The position numbers and the translations under genes are program-made. From Streptomyces sp. AC555_RSS877 (GTDB lineage Bacteria; Actinomycetota; Actinomycetes; Streptomycetales; Streptomycetaceae), in NCBI RefSeq assembly GCF_019049245.1, contig NZ_JAGMUK010000183.1, positions 124,001 to 188,000 of the forward strand: a stretch of DNA of 64,000 nucleotides. Direction: 5' to 3'. Shown piece after piece: positions 43,614-51,963 of this stretch; positions within the stretch are counted from its first letter, which is position 1; every line of letters begins with the position of its first letter. The notes under the pieces were generated by a model. That model did not search any database and was not told where the DNA came from. It saw only the letters and a list, made by a program, of their open reading frames with translations.

Positions 43614-45334
43614 GCCTTCACCTCTTCGCGCAGTTCTTCCCGCAGTTCCTCCGGCAGATGGAAGCGGGCCAGGATCGCCGCCGTGCCCGCCGGTACCCGG
43701 CCCGGCGTCGCCAGGGACACCAGCACCATGGTGAGGAAGCCCAGGGGTACCGACCAGAGGGCGGGCCAGGCGAGCAGGGCGTGCAGCGGGCCGGTGCCCG
43801 GGAAGCCCGCCATGGTCGCGGCCACGGCCAGGAACGCGGAGCCGCCGCCCACCAGCATCCCGGCGGCCGCGCCTGGCGGGGTCAGCCGCCGCCACCAGAT
43901 GCCGAGGACGAGCAGCGGGCAGAACGACGAGGCCGAGACGGCGAAGGCCAGCCCCACCGCGTCGGCGACGGGCAGTCCGCCGACCAGCGTGCTCGCCGCG
44001 AGCGGCACGGCCATGGCGAGGACCGTGCCCAGTCGGAAGTGCCGTACGCCGCGCGAGGGCAGGACGTCCTGGGTGAGGACGCCCGCCACGGCCATGGTCA
44101 GGCCCGAGGCGGTGGACAGGAACGCGGCGAAGGCCCCGCCGGCCACCAGGGCGCCGAGCAGGTCGCCGCCGAGGCCGCCGATCATGCGTTCGGGCAGCAG
44201 CAGGACGGCGGCGTCCGCGTCGCCGGTGATGGTGAGTTCGGGGGCGTAGAGCCGGCCGAGGGCGCCGTACACGGGTGGCAGCAGGTAGAAGGCGCCGATC
44301 AGGCCGAGGACGGCGACCGTGGTGCGGCGGGCGGCGACTCCGTGCGGGCTGGTGTAGAAGCGGACGACGACGTGCGGCAGGCCCATGGTGCCGAGGAAGG
44401 TGGCGAGGATCAGCCCGTAGGTGGCGTACAGCGGGCGTTCCTCGCGGCTCGCGGCCAGGGAGGTCGACATGCCGCCGTTGCTGCCGCGGTCGGCGGCCGG
44501 GACGGTGGCGCCCTTGGCGAAGGTGAGGCGGGTGCCCTGTTCGATGCGGTGGGTGCCGGCGGGCAGGCGGAGGCGTCGGCCGTCGTGCGGGCGGCCGTCG
44601 ACCGTGCCGCTCACCGTGACCGTCAGCGGCGCCTCCAGCTTGAGGTCCAGGCTCGTGTCGACGCGGACGACCCGCTGTTCGCGGAAGGTGGCCGGTTCCT
44701 CGAAGGCGTGGCGGGGGGATCCGTCGCCCTGCCAGGCGAGGACCAGGAAGAGGGCGGGGACGAGCAGGGCGGTGAGTTTGAGCCAGTACTGGAAGGCCTG
44801 CACGAAGGTGATGCTGCGCATGCCGCCGGCGGCGACGGTGGCGACGACCACGACCGCGACGATCACTCCCCCGAGCCATTCGGGCGCGCTCGTCAGCACG
44901 GTCAACGTGAGTCCCGCTCCCTGGAGTTGGGGCAGCAGGTACAGCCAGCCGACGCCCACGACGAAGGCGCCCGCGAGTCGCCGTACCGCCTGGGAGGCGA
45001 GCCGGGCCTCGGCGAAGTCGGGGAGCGTGTAGGCGCCGGAGCGGCGCAGCGGGGCGGCGACGAACAGCAGCAGGACCAGGTAGCCGGCGGTGTAGCCGAC
45101 CGGATACCAGAGCATGTCCGGGCCCTGGACCAGGACCAGGCCGGCGATGCCCAGGAAGGAGGCGGCGGAGAGGTACTCACCGCTGATGGCGGCCGCGTTG
45201 AGGCGGGGGCCGACGGTGCGGGAGGCGACGTAGAAGTCCGAGGTCGTTCGGGATATGCGCAGGCCGAAGGCACCGACGAGGACGGTCGCCACGACGACCA
45301 GGGCGACCGCGGGAACGGCGTAGCCGGAGTTCAT
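43610..45334 (-). CDS. SSS-family sodium:solute (acetate-like) symporter
   Basis: A 574-residue transporter with about 13 membrane helices. Helices 2-3 carry GPRLNAAAISGEYLSAASFLG and helix 5 a GVGWLYLLPQLQGAGL stretch like ActP-type monocarboxylate symporters. A ~95-residue hydrophilic loop (about residues 210-305) folds as beta strands (PLTVTVSGTVDGRPHDGRRL) and faces outwards or inwards between helices; it is unusual for the family. The ATG overlaps the DUF485 stop (ATGA) and its own stop overlaps the kinase (GTGA). The substrate could be acetate, pyruvate or another small organic acid. Confidence 0.93.
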   Translation of the reverse strand: MNSGYAVPAVALVVVATVLVGAFGLRISRTTSDFYVASRTVGPRLNAAAISGEYLSAASFLGIAGLVLVQGPDMLWYPVGYTAGYLVLLLFVAAPLRRSGAYTLPDFAEARLASQAVRRLAGAFVVGVGWLYLLPQLQGAGLTLTVLTSAPEWLGGVIVAVVVVATVAAGGMRSITFVQAFQYWLKLTALLVPALFLVLAWQGDGSPRHAFEEPATFREQRVVRVDTSLDLKLEAPLTVTVSGTVDGRPHDGRRLRLPAGTHRIEQGTRLTFAKGATVPAADRGSNGGMSTSLAASREERPLYATYGLILATFLGTMGLPHVVVRFYTSPHGVAARRTTVAVLGLIGAFYLLPPVYGALGRLYAPELTITGDADAAVLLLPERMIGGLGGDLLGALVAGGAFAAFLSTASGLTMAVAGVLTQDVLPSRGVRHFRLGTVLAMAVPLAASTLVGGLPVADAVGLAFAVSASSFCPLLVLGIWWRRLTPPGAAAGMLVGGGSAFLAVAATMAGFPGTGPLHALLAWPALWSVPLGFLTMVLVSLATPGRVPAGTAAILARFHLPEELREELREEVKA

Positions 45335-45726
45335 CGGTCTTCTACGAGGCGCACGAAGTCCCGTTCGTTGCGCTCGGCGCGCCGCACGTACCAGCGGGCG
45401 AGCAGGACCAGGGGGAGGTAGAGGCCGAAGCCGAGGACCGCCCATTCGAGGCGGCGGGCGTCCGGCAGCGCCGCGAAGAGCAGGGGCAGTGGGCCGATGA
45501 GCAGGCCGAGGAACGCGAACACGGCGAGGCCGGCGCGCAGTTGGCTGCGCATCAGGGAGCGGACGTACGTGTGGCCGAGGGTGGTCTGTTCGTCGATCTC
45601 GGTGCGCGGGCGGTAGGAGCCGGAGGCGTGGGGGTACCGCCCGCGCGAGCGAAGCCGAGCGTGGGGGAGGGTGCGCCGGGGCGGGCCGGTGACGACGACT
45701 CGGCGGTCGGCGGGGTCCTGGGGCAC
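45331..45726 (-). CDS. DUF485-type small membrane subunit
   Basis: A 131-residue protein. The C-terminal half has two membrane helices (LAVFAFLGLLIGPLPLLFAA and LGFGLYLPLVLLARWYV) flanking a short loop, like the DUF485 proteins encoded before ActP symporters, which are thought to assist them. Residues ~15-38 (RRTLPHARLRSRGRYPHASG) derive from a GC-rich element resembling Streptomyces interspersed repeats; the conserved domain starts after it. GTG 45726 has GAGGAGG 7 bp upstream. It follows the LytTR gene and overlaps the symporter (ATGA). Confidence 0.85.
   Translation of the reverse strand: MPQDPADRRVVVTGPPRRTLPHARLRSRGRYPHASGSYRPRTEIDEQTTLGHTYVRSLMRSQLRAGLAVFAFLGLLIGPLPLLFAALPDARRLEWAVLGFGLYLPLVLLARWYVRRAERNERDFVRLVEDR
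45628..45668. repeat. Interspersed Streptomyces repeat lying inside the DUF485 gene
   Basis: A stretch GTGGGGGTACCGCCCGCGCG, then AGCGAAGCCGAGCGTGGGGG resembles the hairpin element found between genes in Streptomyces (CCCCCAcGCTCGGCTTCGCTC...). Here it is in frame and contributes about 14 residues to a protein. Confidence 0.65.
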
Positions 45727-45727
45727 G

Positions 45728-46477
45728 TCAGGGCCTCCTCATCAGCAGGTCCCGCAGCTCACGGGCGTGGCGGCGGCTGACCTGGAGTTCCTCGGAGCCG
45801 ACGACGACGCTCACCGTGCCCGCGTCCAGCCGCAGTTCGCCGACGTGGCGCAGCGCGACCAGGTGCCGGCGGTGGATGCGGACGAAGCCACGGCCCCGCC
45901 AGCGGTCCTCAAGGGTGGACAGCGGGATCCGTACGAGGTGGCTGCCCTTGTCGGTGTGCAGCCGGGCGTAGTCGCCCTGCGCCTCGACGTGCGTGATGTC
46001 GTCGACGGAGACGAAGCGGGTCACGCCGCCGAGTTCCACGGGTATGTGGTCCGGGTCGGGTTCGTGCACGGGGATGCGGGGGCCCAGGTCGCTGCGTTCG
46101 GCGGCGCGGCGGACGGCCTCCGCGAGGCGTTCCTTGCGGACGGGCTTGAGCACGTAGTCGACGGCCTTGAGGTCGAAGGCCTGTACGGCGAAGTCCTCGT
46201 GGGCGGTGACGAACACGACGAGCGGCGGCTTGGCGAAACCGGTCAGCAGCCGGGCGAGGTCCAGTCCGTCGAGGCCGGGCATGTTGATGTCGAGGAAGAC
46301 GACGTCGATCGCCTCCGGCCCGTCGGGGCCGGACTCCAGGGCGCGGTTGATGCGGCGCAGCGCCTCGGTCGCGTCGCCGGCGCCCTCCGCGCTGTCGATG
46401 CGGGGATCGGCGTTCAGGAGGTAGAGCAGTTCCTCCAGCGAGGGGCGTTCGTCGTCGACAGCCAGGGCGCGCAGCAT
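45728..46477 (-). CDS. LytTR-family response regulator
   Basis: A 249-residue regulator. The receiver (residues ~1-125) has the acidic pair AVDDERPSLEELLYLL and phospho-Asp in DVVFLDINMPGLDGLDLARL, with VDYVLKPV. The LytTR DNA-binding domain (~145-245) has SVDDITHVEAQGDYARLHT and FVRIHRRHLVALRHVGELRL. ATG 46477 starts an operon with DUF485, symporter and LytS-type kinase, which is the cognate partner. In related systems the regulator turns on a carboxylate transporter; here the transporter is in the same operon. It diverges from the Lrp gene over 78 bp. Confidence 0.95.
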   Translation of the reverse strand: MLRALAVDDERPSLEELLYLLNADPRIDSAEGAGDATEALRRINRALESGPDGPEAIDVVFLDINMPGLDGLDLARLLTGFAKPPLVVFVTAHEDFAVQAFDLKAVDYVLKPVRKERLAEAVRRAAERSDLGPRIPVHEPDPDHIPVELGGVTRFVSVDDITHVEAQGDYARLHTDKGSHLVRIPLSTLEDRWRGRGFVRIHRRHLVALRHVGELRLDAGTVSVVVGSEELQVSRRHARELRDLLMRRP

Positions 46478-46555
46478 GAACCCGGAGTGTAGGAGTTATT
46501 CGTACGCCTGCACACGTGGAGGGGTCAGGACCTTTCCGCTGGATACAGTGCCCGC

Positions 46556-47071
46556 ATGAGCAGCAGGCCCGCGCCGTTCGACGAGCTCGACCGGAAGATC
46601 GTCACCGCTTTGATGGCGAACGCCAGGACCAGTTTCGCCGAGATCGGCGCGGCCGTGGGGCTGTCCGCGACGGCGGTCAAGCGGCGTGTGGACCGGATGC
46701 GGGACACGGGCGTGATCACCGGGTTCACGGCGACGGTGAAGCCGTCGGCGCTGGGCTGGCGTACGGAGGCGTACGTCGAGGTGTACTGCGAGGGCGCGGC
46801 CCCGCCCCGGCGGCTCGCGGAGGTGATGCGCAACCACCCGGAGATCACCGCGGCGATGACGGTGACCGGCGGGGCGGACGCGTTGCTGCACGTGCGGGCG
46901 CGGGACGTGCAGCACTTCGAGGAGGTGCTGGAGCGCATCCGCGTCGAGCCGTTCATCCGCAAGACGATCAGCGTGATGGTGCTGTCGCACCTGCTGCCGG
47001 AGAGCCCGGAGGCGGGCGCCAGCCAGCCCGCGCCGGAGGAGACGCCGGGACGCGCACGAGACGAGCGCTGA
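46556..47071 (+). CDS. Lrp/AsnC-family regulator
   Basis: A 171-residue transcription factor. The N-terminal HTH is FAEIGAAVGLSATAVKRRVD (FDELDRKIVTALMANARTSF before it) and the C-terminal RAM ligand domain spans ~70-150 (WRTEAYVEVYCEG, TAAMTVTGGADALLHVRARD). A 20-residue Pro/Glu-rich tail ends it. ATG 46556 has no strong ribosome site. Arginine-related genes follow in the same direction; a TGCG-N6-CGCA repeat at 47095-47108 before them is a candidate binding site. Arginine or ornithine is the probable effector, which is inferred. Confidence 0.92.
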   Translation: MSSRPAPFDELDRKIVTALMANARTSFAEIGAAVGLSATAVKRRVDRMRDTGVITGFTATVKPSALGWRTEAYVEVYCEGAAPPRRLAEVMRNHPEITAAMTVTGGADALLHVRARDVQHFEEVLERIRVEPFIRKTISVMVLSHLLPESPEAGASQPAPEETPGRARDER

Positions 47072-47195
47072 TCCGGCCGAAGACGCAGCATTCCTGCGCG
47101 AACACGCAATTCTTGTTTCTTGTCGGCCGTCTCGGTCGCTTTCTACCGTGGTGTCAACCCTCAGTCGACACCGCAGGAAGCGGAGGAACCCCTCT

Positions 47196-48017
47196 GTGAC
47201 CGATTCCCGTGTGCCGTGCCGGCGGCGCTTCCTCGTCTGCGAACCCAGACACTTCGCCGTGCAGTACGCGATCAACCCCTGGATGCATCCCGACACCCTC
47301 GTCGACGTCGATCTGGCCCACGAGCAGTGGCAGGCGCTGATCAGTGCCTATCGCACGCACGGCCACGACGTCGACACCCTGGAACCCGTCCCCGGGCTCC
47401 CGGACATGGTCTTCGCCGCGAACTCGGCGGTCGTCGTCGACGGCCGCGTCTTCGGCTCCCTCTTCCACGCCCCCGAGCGCCGCCCCGAGTCCACGCACTA
47501 CGACACCTGGTTCCAGGCGGCGGGCTACGACGTCCACCGCCCGCGGTCCGTCTGCGAGGGCGAGGGCGACCTGGTGTGGACCGGCCGGTACATGCTGGCC
47601 GGCACCGGCTTCCGGACGACCCGGGAGGCGCATCGCGAGGTGCAGGAGTTCTTCGGCCATCCGGTGATCAGCCTGACGCTGGTGGACCCGTACTTCTACC
47701 ACCTCGACACGGCGTTGTTCGTGCTGGACGCCGGGCGCGAGGGAAACATCGTGTACTACCCCGAGGCCTTCTCCACCGGCAGCCGCGAGGTACTGGCCCG
47801 GCTGTACCCGGACGCGGTGCTCGCCACCCGTGACGACGCGATGGCCTTCGGCCTCAACTCCGTGTCCGACGGCCGGAACGTCTTCATCGCGCCACGCGCC
47901 GAGGCGCTCGCCTCCCGCCTCTCCGACCACGGCTATGTCCCCGTCCCCGTCGACCTCTCCGAGTTCCAGAAGGCCGGCGGCGGCATCAAGTGCTGCACCC
48001 AGGAGATCCGCTCATGA
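47196..48017 (+). CDS. DDAH-family amidinohydrolase (dimethylargininase or arginine dihydrolase)
   Basis: A 273-residue guanidino-group-modifying hydrolase. The catalytic Cys is in GGGIKCCTQEI near the C-terminus and the His in PYFYHLDTALFVLDAG. MVFAANSAVVVDG near residue 75 and CEGEGDLVWTG line the substrate site. Family members either release dimethylamine from methylarginines to give citrulline, or cut arginine. GTG 47196 has GGAGG 9 bp upstream. The next gene, ornithine aminotransferase, overlaps by ATGA. Since ornithine is its substrate, a reaction giving ornithine directly, as in cyanobacterial arginine dihydrolase, deserves testing. The annotated name in databases is likely dimethylargininase. 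Confidence 0.92.
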   Translation: MTDSRVPCRRRFLVCEPRHFAVQYAINPWMHPDTLVDVDLAHEQWQALISAYRTHGHDVDTLEPVPGLPDMVFAANSAVVVDGRVFGSLFHAPERRPESTHYDTWFQAAGYDVHRPRSVCEGEGDLVWTGRYMLAGTGFRTTREAHREVQEFFGHPVISLTLVDPYFYHLDTALFVLDAGREGNIVYYPEAFSTGSREVLARLYPDAVLATRDDAMAFGLNSVSDGRNVFIAPRAEALASRLSDHGYVPVPVDLSEFQKAGGGIKCCTQEIRS

Positions 48018-49249
48018 CAGCTCCCGCCCGTGTTCCTGTCCGTACGCGTACCTCCGCCGACCTGATCCGCGCCGAGGAGCCGGTCCTCGCGCACAACTAC
48101 CACCCGCTGCCCGTGGTCGTCGCCCGCGCCGAGGGCACCTGGGTGGAGGACGTCGAGGGCCGCCGCTACCTCGACATGCTGGCCGGCTACTCGGCCCTCA
48201 ACTTCGGCCACCGCCACCCCGCGCTGGTCGAGGCGGCCCACGCGCAGCTCGACCGCCTCACCCTCACCTCGCGCGCCTTCCACAACGACCGGCTCGCCGA
48301 ATTCGCGGAGCGTCTGTCCGAGTTGACGGGGCTGGACATGGTGCTGCCGATGAACACGGGCGCGGAGGCGGTCGAGAGCGGCATCAAGGTGGCCCGCAAG
48401 TGGGCGTACGAGGTGAAGGGCGTCCCGGCCGATCAGGCGACGATCGTGGTCGCCGCGGACAACTTCCACGGCCGTACGACGACGATCGTGTCGTTCTCCA
48501 CGGACGAGACGGCAAGGTCCGGCTTCGGCCCGTTCACGCCGGGTTTCCGCGTCGTCCCGTACAACGACCTGGCCGCGCTGGAGGCGGCCGTCGACGAGAC
48601 GACGGCGGCGGTGCTGATCGAGCCGATCCAGGGCGAGGCGGGAGTCGTCATCCCCGACGAGGGCTACCTGACCGGCGTACGCGAGCTGACCCGCCGCACG
48701 GGCTGCCTCTTCATCGCCGACGAGATCCAGTCGGGGCTCGGCCGCACGGGCCAAACGCTCGCCGTCGAACACGAGGGGGTGGTCCCGGACCTGCTTCTGC
48801 TGGGCAAGGCGCTGGGTGGCGGGATCGTGCCGGTGTCGGCGGTGGTGGGCCGCCGGGACGTGCTGGGCGTACTCCGGCCGGGCGAGCACGGCTCCACGTT
48901 CGGCGGCAACCCGCTCGCCGCGGCGGTCGGCACGGCGGTCGTGGAATTGCTGGAGACGGGTGATTTCCAGCGCCGGGCGGCCGAGCTGGGCGAGGTGCTG
49001 CGCGACGGCCTCGCCGCACTGGTCGGCCGGGGCGTGGTCGGCTTCCGCTCCCGCGGCCTGTGGGCGGGCGTCGACATCGACCCGGCCATCGGCAGCGGCC
49101 GCGAGATCGGCCAGGGGCTCCTCCGTGAGGGCGTCCTGGCCAAGGACACGCACGGCTCGACCATCCGGCTGGCCCCGCCGCTGACGATCACGGAGGCGGA
49201 GCTGATGTCGGCGCTCGGGGCGCTGCGCAGGGTGCTCGGGCGGGACTGA
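48014..49249 (+). CDS. rocD: Ornithine-oxo-acid aminotransferase
   Basis: A 411-residue PLP enzyme turning ornithine plus 2-oxoglutarate into glutamate semialdehyde and glutamate. The class III motif is CLFIADEIQSGLGRTGQ and the PLP Lys is in LLLLGKALGGGIVPVSAVVG; LPMNTGAEAVESGIKVARKW and FHGRTTTIVSFSTDE complete the fold. ATG 48014 overlaps the DDAH stop (ATGA) with an AGGAG site inside that gene, so the two proteins are made together. It feeds arginine-derived carbon to proline or glutamate. Confidence 0.95.
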   Translation: MTAPARVPVRTRTSADLIRAEEPVLAHNYHPLPVVVARAEGTWVEDVEGRRYLDMLAGYSALNFGHRHPALVEAAHAQLDRLTLTSRAFHNDRLAEFAERLSELTGLDMVLPMNTGAEAVESGIKVARKWAYEVKGVPADQATIVVAADNFHGRTTTIVSFSTDETARSGFGPFTPGFRVVPYNDLAALEAAVDETTAAVLIEPIQGEAGVVIPDEGYLTGVRELTRRTGCLFIADEIQSGLGRTGQTLAVEHEGVVPDLLLLGKALGGGIVPVSAVVGRRDVLGVLRPGEHGSTFGGNPLAAAVGTAVVELLETGDFQRRAAELGEVLRDGLAALVGRGVVGFRSRGLWAGVDIDPAIGSGREIGQGLLREGVLAKDTHGSTIRLAPPLTITEAELMSALGALRRVLGRD

Positions 49250-49398
49250 GCCGGGCGGGTGGGTGTCGGCCGCCGCGCGGGCGGAGTGCCGCGGCCCCCC
49301 ACTCAACTCCCCGGCCGCGGCGCGGTGCGGTCCCGTCGTCGCGGGGCAAGATTGAGTCAGGAGGTGGTAGACCACTCTCAGCGACGGAGGGGTCGGCA

Positions 49399-51885
49399 GT
49401 GGGCACATTTGAGGAGCACGAGGTGTCCCGCCGGCGGTTCGACGTGGCGGACGCGGCGTCACTGCTGCTGGACGCGGCGGGGGTGGTGACCAGCTGGAGC
49501 GCCGACGCGCAGCGGCTGCTGGGGTACCCGGCCGCCGAGGCGGTCGGCACGAGCCTGGCTGACCTGCTGACCGCCGAGGACGCCGGACGGGTGCCGCACC
49601 TGGTCGAGCAGTGGCGCACGAACGGCGGCTGGGCGGGGCTGCTGTCGGTGCGCCGCGGCGACGGGCGGCCGGTGAGGGTGATGGTCCGGATCGCCTCCGC
49701 CGAGGAGTCCCGGGGGCCGTCCCGGTGGCTCATGCTGATGTCGGAGATGGCCGAGGCCCCCGGCTGGGACATGCAGCGCACCGTGCTGGAGCAGATGGCC
49801 GCCCGGTCGCCCGTCGGCATCGCCATCGTGGACACCGACCTGCGGTACGTGTGGTCGAACGCGGCCCTGGCCCAGTTCGGCGGCGGACCGCCCGAGCGGC
49901 GGCTCGGGCTGCGGCTGGCGGACATACAGCCGGGCCTGGACTCCGCTGCCATCGAGGCGCAGATGCGGCACGCGCTGACGACCGGGGAGCCGGTCATCGG
50001 ATACGAGCACGTCGGCAGCGTGCGCTCCGCGCCGCACCGGGAGACCGCGCACGTGATGTCGTTCACCCGGCTCGACGACGAGCGGGGTCACCCGATGGGC
50101 GTGTACTACACCGTCGTCGACATCACCGGGCACCACCGCGCCCGGCAGCGGCTGGCCCTCCTCGACCGGGCCGGCGAGTACATCGGCCGCAGCCTGGACA
50201 TCGTGCGGACGGCGCAGGAGCTGGCCGACGTGGCCGTACCGGCGCTCGCCGACCTGGTCGTCGTGGACCTGCTGGAGTCGGTGCTGCGGGGAGCGGAGCC
50301 GGCGCCCGGGCCGCTGGACGGGACGGATCCGGTACGGCTGCGACGGGCGGGGCGGAGGTCGACCGATGAGGGCTCGGACGGCCAGGAAGGTGCCGAGCCT
50401 GCCGCCGCCCCCACCGTCGGTATCGGCGACCCCGCCGCCTACCCGCCGGGCTCTCCGCAGATCCGGTGCCTCGCCACCGGCCTGCCCCGGCGCGAGGAGC
50501 GGGGGGACCCGCTCGCCCCGGAATGGGGTGCGGACAGCTCCGGCGGCCCCGGGGGCACGTTCCCGGATCCCGGCCTGCACAGCGTGATGGTCGTGCCGGT
50601 CCGGGCGCGGGGTGTCACGCTCGGCGTCACCACCTTCTTCCGGCGTCACCGGCAGGAGCCCTTCGAGGAGGAGGACCTGAGCCTCGCCGAGGACCTGGTC
50701 TCGCGGGCCGCGGTGTGCGTGGACAACGCACGGCGCTACACCCGCGAGCGGGACGCGGCACTGGCGCTGCAGCGCAACCTGCTCCCGCACCGGCTGCCCG
50801 ACCAGGACGCGGTGGAGGTGGCCGCCTACTACCGCCCGGCGAACGAACTGACCGGCCTCGGCGGCGACTGGTACGACGTGATCCCGCTCTCCGGCGCCCG
50901 GGTGGCCCTCGTCGTGGGAGAGGTGCCCGGTCACGGCATCGCCGCCGCCGCGGCCATGGGACGGCTGCGGACCGCCGTACGGACCCTCGCGGCGCTGGAT
51001 CTGCCCCCGGACGAGGTGCTGGCGCACCTCGACGACGTGGTGGCGCGCACCGCGCAGGAGGAGAGCGGAGCACCGGACGCCGAGGCTGGCGCCGACGCGC
51101 AGGAGGTGGGTTCCGGGTGTCTGTACGTCGTGCACGACCCGGTCGACGGGCGGTGTTCGATGGCCGCCGCCGGGCATCCCGCGCCCGCGGTGGTCCGGCC
51201 GGACGGGACGATCATGTTCGTCGACCTGCCGCAGGGGCCGCCGCTGGGCGCCGGCGGCCGGCCGTTCGAGTCGGTCGAGATGATCCTGCCGGAGGGCAGC
51301 ACGCTCGCGCTGTACACCGACGGTCTGCTGGCCGGCGGCGAGGAGTGGGCCCTGGACACCGACCGGGAGCGGCTGCGGCGGGCGCTGGAGCGGTCGGCGT
51401 CCTCCCTCGACCAGCGCTGCCGAGCGGTCGTGAACGACCTCGTCCCGGCCCGGCCGCACGACGACGTGGCGCTGCTGATGGCCCGTACCCGGCGCCTCGG
51501 CGCCGATCAGGTCGCGTCCTGGGAGCTCCCCGCCGACCCGGCCGTCGTCGCCGACGCCCGCAAGGCGGCCAGCCGCCGGCTGACGGACTGGGGGCTGGAC
51601 GAGCTGGCCTTCACCACGGAACTCGTCGTCAGCGAACTGGTCACCAACGCCATCCGGCACGCCACCGGTCCCATCCGGCTCCGGCTGATCAAGGACCGGA
51701 CGCTGATCTGCGAGGCCTTCGACGGCGGTGCCACGGCACCCCATCTGCGCCACCCCCGCACCCTGGACGAGGGCGGGCGCGGACTGCTGCTGGTCTCCCA
51801 GTTCACCCAGCGATGGGGCACCCGTTTCCTTCCCGAGGGAAAGGTCATCTGGGCGGAGCAGTCGCTCACTGATCCTCCGGCGTGA
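49399..51885 (+). CDS. PAS-GAF-SpoIIE phosphatase-anti-sigma kinase fusion
   Basis: An 828-residue cytoplasmic regulator. Two PAS domains (~15-105 and ~130-250) are followed by a GAF (~260-455), a PP2C/SpoIIE phosphatase (~465-695) and a C-terminal RsbW-like HATPase (~705-820; LVVSELVTNAIRHATGPIRL, GGRGLLLVSQFTQRWG). In the phosphatase, GGDWYDVIPL and PHDDVALLMA keep metal Asp residues, but the third motif reads VVGEVPGHGI, with Glu for the usual Asp. Proteins of this kind switch anti-sigma/anti-anti-sigma partners. GTG 49399 follows GGAGGGG. A second SpoIIE gene lies 60-80 bp downstream. Confidence 0.94.
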   Translation: MGTFEEHEVSRRRFDVADAASLLLDAAGVVTSWSADAQRLLGYPAAEAVGTSLADLLTAEDAGRVPHLVEQWRTNGGWAGLLSVRRGDGRPVRVMVRIASAEESRGPSRWLMLMSEMAEAPGWDMQRTVLEQMAARSPVGIAIVDTDLRYVWSNAALAQFGGGPPERRLGLRLADIQPGLDSAAIEAQMRHALTTGEPVIGYEHVGSVRSAPHRETAHVMSFTRLDDERGHPMGVYYTVVDITGHHRARQRLALLDRAGEYIGRSLDIVRTAQELADVAVPALADLVVVDLLESVLRGAEPAPGPLDGTDPVRLRRAGRRSTDEGSDGQEGAEPAAAPTVGIGDPAAYPPGSPQIRCLATGLPRREERGDPLAPEWGADSSGGPGGTFPDPGLHSVMVVPVRARGVTLGVTTFFRRHRQEPFEEEDLSLAEDLVSRAAVCVDNARRYTRERDAALALQRNLLPHRLPDQDAVEVAAYYRPANELTGLGGDWYDVIPLSGARVALVVGEVPGHGIAAAAAMGRLRTAVRTLAALDLPPDEVLAHLDDVVARTAQEESGAPDAEAGADAQEVGSGCLYVVHDPVDGRCSMAAAGHPAPAVVRPDGTIMFVDLPQGPPLGAGGRPFESVEMILPEGSTLALYTDGLLAGGEEWALDTDRERLRRALERSASSLDQRCRAVVNDLVPARPHDDVALLMARTRRLGADQVASWELPADPAVVADARKAASRRLTDWGLDELAFTTELVVSELVTNAIRHATGPIRLRLIKDRTLICEAFDGGATAPHLRHPRTLDEGGRGLLLVSQFTQRWGTRFLPEGKVIWAEQSLTDPPA

Positions 51886-51963
51886 CCACGGACCGACCGA
51901 CACGGAACGAGACTGCGCATATCGTGCGAAACTGGGACGATCCCGGTGGCGAGAGCGGATGCG

